Source: Monoplex corrugatus | Taxonomy: Eukaryota; Mollusca; Gastropoda; Littorinimorpha; Ranellidae | Direction of reading: 5' to 3' | DNA length: 64,000 nt | NCBI GenBank assembly: GCA_030674185.1 | Contig: CM060307.1 | Span: 59,649,981-59,713,980, forward strand | Shown: positions 57,214 to 64,000 of the stretch, piece by piece | Numbering within the stretch: the stretch's first letter is position 1 | How the letters are laid out: every line of letters starts with the position of its first letter | The notes under the pieces: model-generated | Told to the model about the DNA's origin: nothing | What the model saw: the letters and a program-made list of their open reading frames with translations, nothing else | Databases searched by the model: none | Translations under genes and position numbers: made by a program

Positions 57214-58186
57214 TGTCATGCTTTGGTACACATGCTCAAGCAATCAGAACATACATACAGCACTCGTCCGTCACACAACCGCACGCTCTCCTTTCAACCA
57301 ATGGCACTAAACAGATCACAATGATAATTTATACTTTTTTTTTTTTTACTAACAGCTTTCAAACAACACACATACAGCATTCACATTCAACATTCATATT
57401 CACGCACCTTCATATTAAATCTTTCTCTCCTCCTTCTTCGTCTCCTCCTCCTTCTCCTTCCTCGTCTCCTGCTCTTTCTTTTCCTTCTCCTTCTTCGTCT
57501 CCTGCTCCTTCTTCCTCGTCTCCTGCTCTTTCTTTTCCTTCTTAGTCGTCTCCTTCTTCCTCGTCTCCTTCCATGTCTCCTTCTTCGTCTCCTTCTTCGT
57601 CTCCTCCTTCCTCGTCTTCTTCTCCCTCTTCTCCTTCTTATTCTTCTTGTTCCTCTTCTTCTCCTTATCCTTTTTCACCTTCTTTTTTTATTTTTCTTCT
57701 TTTTTTCTTCTTCTACTTCTTTTTCTCCTTCTAATTCACTTTCTTCTTCTTCTTCTCCTTTTTCTCTCGTTTTCTATCTTTTCTTTCTTCTTCTGCTCCA
57801 TCTCTCCTTTTCTTCTTCTTTCTTTCGCCTTCTTTTCTACTTTTCTTTCTTCTTCTTCTGCTCCATCTCTCCTTTCTCTTCTTCTTCTTTTCACCTTCTT
57901 TTCTACTTCTTTTCTTTCTTTTTCTTCGCCTTCTTCTTGTTCTCCTTTTTGTTTCTTTTCCTTTTTCTTTCAATGTATGCAGCTCCAGACTCTTTCTGAA
58001 GGCGGATTTTTTTGGGACTGACTAACCCAGTCCACACCAAGTTCCAACTTGGGTGAACTGTTTTCAAAACTAGATCCACATGCACACAAAATTCCCTTTC
58101 GCACGCAACATAAAAATCTCATGCATACATCACCCCATGCACACGACACAAAAAACATGTGCACGCATCACCCTGTGCACATGACA
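57214..58186 (-). repeat. 3' LTR (973 bp)
   Basis: Matches 61416-62674 end to end. It contains a CTT-rich pyrimidine tract (about 57420-57965) with about two units of the 65-bp repeat marked by CTGCTCCATCTCTCC. Confidence 0.93.
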
Positions 58187-58829
58187 CCCATCCCGGGGAA
58201 AAAATTGTGACAGCAATTTTTTAGATAGCCACTGGTATAAGCATGGAAATCAAATAATGCCAAAATGACAAGCAATCATGTTTGCAACCAAATACATTCA
58301 TCAGTTCGTGTATGTTTAACATATACAATAATCAAGACATCCACCAAAATATGACACGGGTCAAAAGCCACTCAATTAATTAGATGCCCAGCACAGCACA
58401 ACACCCATGAATAAAATAGGGCTTCTCATAGAATATATCACGATCATTCACCAAAATAGGACATTTCATAATAATGAATGACACTCATTCACATATTGCA
58501 AATAGTGATCATTTCAATGTCGATAAACTTCGCCACATGAAATCATGCAATCAACAGCAATCAAATAATTATAGTTGTGTTCATCATACAAATTGTTGAT
58601 TCATGTTTCAGTCTAACAATACTGATGAACCATACAAATTCAATGAATCCAAAATCAATTCAACATTATTAATTCAATGATCATGTCAAAGAAATACATG
58701 AAACTGAAAATTAGTCTTTACAATCATACATAAAAACAAATACTGATATAAATCACATCACATTCTCACATAAAACAAAACAAATATGATTATATAAGGA
58801 TTTGATTGACTGACTGACTGACAAGCAAT

Positions 58830-59361
58830 TCACTCCCATGACAGAAGATCTGCAAATGTATTTGCTGTGCCCGGAATTGGTTCAATACGGAACCGGAATT
58901 CCTGCAGGGCAAGGGCCCATCGAAACAAGCGATTATTTCTAGTCTTTGTAGACTGGAGAAAAGTGAGGGGTCTATGATCTATTTGTAGAGTGAATTCTCT
59001 GCCAGTCAGGTATCTTGCAAATTTCTCACATAAAAACAAAATTTCTCCTGGTAGTCCCACATGAGAAAAAATTGTGATCAGTGCTTCTGCCTCTATGATC
59101 CGTTTGTAGAGTGAATTCTCTGCCAGTCAGGTACCTTGCAAATTTCTCACATAAAAACAAAATTTCTCCTGGTAGTCCCACATGAAAAAAATTGTGATCA
59201 GTGCTTCCACTGTCACTGTCACAGTTTCGATCTTTCTTTTTTGTTTTTGTTTTTGTTTTTTTGTTATTTTGTTTCTTGTTTTGACACGTGTCGCATGAGC
59301 GACAGTAATTTGTAGCAGCTTTTGTAACACCTGGCAAGTTACATAAGATCAGGTCACACAC
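58830..59361 (-). pseudogene. RNase H and integrase zinc-finger remnants, scrambled
   Basis: Minus strand. First a piece like the integrase zinc finger (NYCRSCDTCQNK, about 59285-59330), then two copies of a segment with FLCEKFARYLTGREFTLQ (58971-59090 and 59092-59207 are a tandem duplication), the second continuing to DHRPLTFLQSTKTRNNRLFR and PGTANTFADLLS, the RNase H end. In an intact element RNase H precedes integrase, and the RT that should follow protease is absent. Confidence 0.7.
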
Positions 59362-61029
59362 AGGGTCCTCTTATCACACAGGCTGTTAAATGACCTGAAA
59401 AATGGGGAATGTTCACTGGTATTTTGGCTAAGGGGAATTTCTCAGTTTTTCCACTGAAACTACGGCACTTCTGGACAGTGTCCAGGTACTGATCTGGAAG
59501 TACAAATGATTTCCTGACGCCTGTTGTTGTACAACCAGTGTCTCTAAGGACTGAAGCCTGAAATCCATTGATAAAACATTGTTCTAAGTGAAGGCCTGAC
59601 ATACTATCCTTAGGGGCTAACACATATGTAATTTCAGATTCAGTAACCTCTGCAGCCACATTTGATGCTGACGATGAGTTCATGAAAGGACACTGTTTCA
59701 CAAAGTGGAACTTACATCCACAATGATTACATTTGGGGACACCTTGTGTGTTTTGTTTTTGTCTACTGGTATGGGATTTACCTGTAGCAACGGGAGAACG
59801 TGGGGTGAGGGCAAAGTTTTGTCTCTCACCAGGGTTAGGAGATCTAGAATAGGACTGTCCTGAATGTCCACTATAACCAAAATGGTTTGTCTGAGGGCCA
59901 TATGTCCTCTATTGAGGTGTCGCATTTCCAAAACGAGGAGATAGATTGCCAAAACGAGGTGATGGTTTCTGAAAACGAGGTAGAGGAGTGTTATACCCGC
60001 CACGACCAAAGTTACGGACAAACTGCTTTTTATTTGGCGACACAGAGACATTCGCGTCAAAAACAGAAAAGTCACCTTTTCGGGCAGTGTTTTTTTCCAG
60101 ATGAGCAACGCGGTATTGATCCGCGGCATGGAACATTTCTTCTGCTGTGCGAAAATCTCGTTCACGCAAAAGACAGCAAGATCCCTACTGACGCTTTGTA
60201 AAAGTTGCTCCTTCAAAAGGAGATCATGAAGACTGTCAAAATCTTTGTTAGTTTGCGACAATTTAATCCATCGATCCAAATAATGGGAAGTTATTAGGAA
60301 CGATGGGAAAGATTCACCTTTTTAAGGACGGACTGCACGGAATTTATCACGGAAACCATCGGCGGTGCACTGAAATTTTTTTTAAGAGTTCCTCTCTCAA
60401 TTGATCCCATGTAAGTCCTTTTGCCGCAAGGGTATGATACAGTACTGGTGCACTTATAGCAACGCGACGTATAGAGTCCATTTTTCCTGAGGCCAACCGC
60501 AAGAAGTTGCATGACTTTCAAACCGAAAAAGAAACGAATCAATATCGTCCCTATGTTCGTCGAACGGAGGAAGTTTGGGGATATAAGAGGACTTGGGCTG
60601 AGAGCTACTGGAAGAAGTTTTAGAGGGCGAATCTTTGGTTTCTTTTTGAAATTTTAGCCTCTCTAACTCTACCTCTGCCTCCAATTCCAGTTGACAACTT
60701 AAAGCTATGTTCCTTCATTTCTTTTTCATGTTCTCTTTGTTTTTCATTTTCCTCTCTGTCTTTCTATTTCCTTCATTTCTTTTTCATGTTCTCTTTGTTT
60801 TTCATTTTCCTCTCTGTCTTTCTATTTCCTTCATTTCTTTTTCATGTTCTCTTTGTTTTCCTCATATTCTTTCTTTTTCATTTTCCTCTCTCTCTCTCTC
60901 TGTCTTTCTAAAACTTCTTTGTTTCTGGCGCTCATCACGCTCAACACATTGTTGTATATAACTATTGACTTGTTCCCCAGAGAGTTGCAAGCGCTGAGCT
61001 TGTTCAAAATATCTATCAAAATTATCCAT
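59354..61029 (-). pseudogene. Gag and protease of the LTR element, frameshifted
   Basis: Minus strand. Gag starts at ATG 61029 (MDNFDRYFEQAQRLQLSGEQ), runs into a charged helical stretch encoded by a 59-bp repeat (60711-60890, three units), then LPPFDEHRDDIDSFLFRFE. Later gag has LRERDFRTAEEMFHAADQ in another frame, then a CNHC-x4-H-x4-C zinc knuckle at about 59700-59740 and a protease with LRDTGCTTTGV (about 59520-59555). Several frameshifts. Confidence 0.8.
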
Positions 61030-61396
61030 TTTTACTAACTGGGGGAAACAAGATTGTCAAATAGAAAAAAAAGTGTCGAAGAAAAGTAAGCAACACACAC
61101 AACAACAAAAAACACACGAATTCCAAGATTATTTACAACAAAAGACAAAGCGCCATGAATGAAGCAAACAAGAGCTTGCAACAACCACTATTTTAAAAGA
61201 GAAGTCAGCATTCAATCAAATAACTGCATAAAATTAAACAAATGAAACACTTGTCAGAGGGGGTACAACTCAAAATTTAACCCCTTTTCCTGTGAGGGGG
61301 TACACAAATCCCAATCTTTCACCAGCGTACACAAACCAAAATCTAAACAATTTTCTTATCCAATTTTCAGGGGGTTAAATCAAAATCTAGCCTATC

Positions 61397-61414
61397 CTTA
61401 AGTCAGGGTCACCA
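61397..61414 (-). promoter_or_regulatory. tRNA primer binding site
   Basis: On the minus strand, TGGTGACCCTGACTTAAG starts two bases from the 5' LTR. Its complement ends in CCA as a tRNA 3' end does. Confidence 0.7.
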
Positions 61415-61415
61415 C

Positions 61416-62674
61416 TGTCATGCTTTTATACACATGCTCATGCAATCAGAACATACATACAGCACTCGTCTGTCACGCAACCGCACGCTCTCCTTTCAAC
61501 CAATGGCACTAAACAGATTACAATGATAATTTATACATTTTTTTACTAACAGCTTTCAAACAACACATACAACATTCACATTCAACATTCATATTCACGC
61601 ACCTTCATATTAACTCTTTCTCTCCTCCTTCTTCGTCTCCTCCTCCTCCTCCTTCTCCTTCCTCGTTCTTCCTTGCTCCTCTCTTTCTTTTCCTTCTTCT
61701 TCTCCGTCTCCTGCTCCTTCTTCTTTTCCTCTTCTTCGTCGTCTCCTTCTTCCGTCTCCTTTCCACGTTCCTTCTTCTTTGTCTCCTTCTTCGTCTCCCT
61801 TCCTTCGTTCTCCTTCCTTCCTCTCTTCTTCTCTCTTTTCTCCTCTCCTTACACTTTCTTGTTCTCTTCTTCTCCTTATCCTTTTTCCCTTTTTTTAATT
61901 TTTCTTTTTTTTCTTCTTCTTTTTTCTCCTTTTATTCACTTTCTTTCTATTCTTCTTCCTTCTCCTTTTTCTCTTTTTTTCTACTTCTTTTCTTTCTTCT
62001 TCTTCTGCTCCATCTCTTCTCTTTCTCTTCTTCTTTCTTTTCACCTTCTTTTCTACTTCTTTTCCTTTCTCTCTTCTTCTGCTCCATCTCTCCTTTCTCT
62101 TCTTCTTTCTTTCACCTTCTTTTCTACTTCTTTTCTTTTTCCTTCTTCTGCTCCATCTCTCCTTTCTCTTCTTCTTTTCACCTTCTTTTCTACTTCTTTT
62201 CTTTTTCCTTCTTCTGCTCCATCTCTCCTTTCTCTTCTTCTTTTCACCTTCTTTTCTACTTCTTTTCTTTCTTCTTCTTCTGCTCCATCTCTCCTTTCTC
62301 TTCTTCTTTTCACCTTCTTTTCTACTTCTTTTCTTTTTTCTTCTTCTGCTCCATCTCTCCTTTCTCTTCTTCTTTTCACCTTCTTTTCTACTTCTTTTCT
62401 TTCTTCTTCTTCGCCTTCTTCTTGTTCTCCTTTTTGTTTCTTTTTCTTTTTCTTTCAATGTATGGAGCTCCAGACTCTTTCTGAAGGCGGATTTTTTTGG
62501 GACTGACTAACTAACCCAGTCCACACCAAGTTCCAACTTGGGTGAACTGTTTTCAAAACTAGATCCACACGCACACAAAATTCCTTTTCGCACGCAACAT
62601 AAAAATCTTATGCATACATCACCCCATGCACACGACTCAAAAACCATGTGCCCGCATCACCCGTGCACATGACA
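61416..62674 (-). repeat. 5' LTR (1259 bp)
   Basis: Same borders as the other LTR. The pyrimidine tract here (about 61615-62455) has about six units marked by CTGCTCCATCTCTCC, which accounts for most of the 286-bp difference. Confidence 0.93.
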
Positions 62675-62794
62675 AAGCCTAAACTTGTGCCACATAGTGT
62701 CAGATTGCACTAATTTGCATCTATATTCAAAAACATTTTACAGGGGAGCATGCCCCCAGACCCCTCTAGATTTTCAGATTTTTTTTCGTTTGGC

Positions 62795-63460
62795 ATTGGG
62801 ACCACTGATTATTGCATTTGGAAAGGGTGGCTACTTAGCAGTAAGGGAAAGATGGTTGTACGATGGTGTTCCAATGCCTCTTATTAATGTTTATAAATAC
62901 ATGTACTTAGAAATATTTTTTGCAACACATTTGAGTTTGAATGTTGCTTGTAAAGATCTTGCCAGCAGAACGAAGACAGCGTTGTTATTTGTTATGCAAA
63001 AACTATATATTCTAAATAATAACTCTTTGGAATGGTTCGTTAAATCGTTTGACTCCAAGGTACAACCGATTGTGCAGTATAGCTCAGAATCATGGGAATG
63101 GATACATCTGTGCGTTATTGTGAATCAATTCGGTTGTTTGCTTTGAAAAAGATTCTTGAGAGTGGATATGCGAATGCCCAATGATATTATGTATGGTTAA
63201 ACAAACCGATACCAAATAATGTGAATTCCGCAGTTAACTGTATAAGATGTTGGCTGAAATTATTGCGTATGGATGAAAATAGAATACCACGGAAAGCTTA
63301 TAAGATATGATATGGTTTAGACGCAGATGGGAAGAAAATGTGGGTAACAAATGTACGTGGTCGTTTGAATGAATATGAATCTGGAAATGTGTAGCTACAT
63401 CAGGTGTTGGAAGCTTACATGGTTTTATAAGTGTTTTTCGTCAACGATTGATAGATTGAT
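62795..63460 (+). mobile_element. LINE reverse transcriptase C-terminal fragment
   Basis: FGKGGYLAVRERWLYDGVPM, INVYKYMYLEIFFATHLSL and ACKDLASRTKTALLFVMQKL resemble the region after the YADD box of a LINE family found in molluscs. Later blocks (RVDMRMPNDIMYG, VNSAVNCIRCWLKLLRMDEN) are in other frames with stops. Clade not resolved. Confidence 0.7.
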
Positions 63461-63739
63461 ACAATGTGTTTAATTTCATCTCCATGCTTTTTGTTTGTTT
63501 GTTTTTTTTCTTATTTTTGTTTCAGTTGTTGTTGTTGTTTTCTTTTGTTTTGTTTGTGTATGCATGTATGTTTGTTTTTCTTTTTTGGTGGAGTATTGCA
63601 AATGGAGATGCACATTTCACTACAATTCAATGTTGTCTACGTTGTTTCCTCGATAGATTATTCAAAGACAAATATAAAACCCGTATACTAGGTAGGATAT
63701 CAAGACCTTGCCAGTACGTAGGGCGTATTGTTTTCTTTT

Positions 63740-64000
63740 GTTTTTGGTTGGTTGGTTTGTTGGCTGGTTAGCTGGCTGGCTGGCTGGTTGGTTGGTTGGT
63801 TGGTTGGTTGGTTGTTGGTTGGTTGGTTGGTTGGTTGGTGTTGGTGTGGGTTGGTTGGTTGATTGATTGGTTGGTTGGTTTGTTGGCTGGTTAGCTGGCT
63901 GGTTGGTTGATTGGGTTGGTTGGTGTGGTTGGTTGGTTGGTTGGTTGATTGATTGGTTGGTTGGTTGGTTTGTGGGTTGATTGGTTGGTTGGTTGGTTGA
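63740..64000. repeat. TTGG microsatellite at the window end
   Basis: TTGG units with GCTGG, TTGATTGG and GTGTTGG interruptions, running off the window edge. Between 63461 and here only a short T-rich stretch and AT-rich unique sequence are seen. Confidence 0.95.

Larger units (their letters stand above)
57214..62674 (-). mobile_element. Ty3/gypsy-type LTR retrotransposon, both LTRs, degenerate interior
   Basis: 5461 bp with 5-bp target duplications AAGCC (57209-57213 and 62675-62679). LTRs start TGTCATG and end CATGACA. The element is on the minus strand, so 61416-62674 is its 5' LTR. A primer binding site lies next to it. Gag, a zinc knuckle and protease are recognisable; RT is missing; an integrase zinc-finger-like piece and RNase H pieces follow in scrambled order. 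Confidence 0.9.

Noticed and set aside
61673..62506. 277-codon open frame rich in Ser, Leu and Phe
   Set aside because: Lies in the pyrimidine tract of an LTR.

Overview
The window is eukaryotic and reads like a marine mollusc genome, most likely a gastropod, though the species cannot be fixed from sequence alone. The evidence is short exons in multi-kilobase introns with GT-AG borders, abundant CA/GT microsatellites, tRNA-derived SINEs, several clades of broken non-LTR retrotransposons and a Ty3/gypsy-type LTR element. Only two host gene families are supported.

(1) Positions 1679-23549, + strand: the 3' part of a multi-exon gene for a protein of repeated copper-only superoxide dismutase (SOD)-like domains. 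Ten exons keep frame through every junction and give about 727 residues plus the stop. They hold four SOD-like domains, a C-terminal domain and a short hydrophobic tail typical of a GPI-anchor signal. Domains 1 and 4 keep all four copper histidines and the active-site arginine; domains 2 and 3 have lost most of them. The 5' exons lie before the window. The introns hold a 28-bp minisatellite of about 1.8 kb that runs into the acceptor of exon 6, a 1.1-kb CT-rich tract and several dispersed repeats.

(2) About 26.67-50.22 kb: a tandem segmental duplication. Copy A is about 26670-37085 and copy B about 37086-50220. Each carries one first exon of a PBLD/PhzF-family (phenazine biosynthesis-like domain) gene, at 35046-35153 and 43143-43250. 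No later PBLD exon was recognised in the window. The copies serve as each other's empty site and show the borders of later insertions. A gained a 4956-bp terminal-inverted-repeat element with 5-bp target duplications. B gained a 3632-bp foldback element with 8-bp target duplications, an RTE-like LINE fragment, and an I/Nimb-like LINE with RNase H.

(3) About 50.2-64 kb: mobile-element terrain. It holds tRNA-like SINE heads, a nearly full but frameshifted L2/CR1-like LINE with a piece of its 5' region inverted upstream, TTAA-flanked hairpin MITEs, a 5461-bp LTR retrotransposon with both LTRs and a 5-bp target duplication but a broken, scrambled interior, another LINE fragment, and a TTGG microsatellite at the end.

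The strongest candidates for something undescribed are the foldback element built of 16-bp repeats and C/A-only arms (38788-42419), the large TIR element in copy A, and the mix of catalytic and degenerate domains in the SOD-repeat protein. All comparisons were made by eye; no alignment or database search was run.
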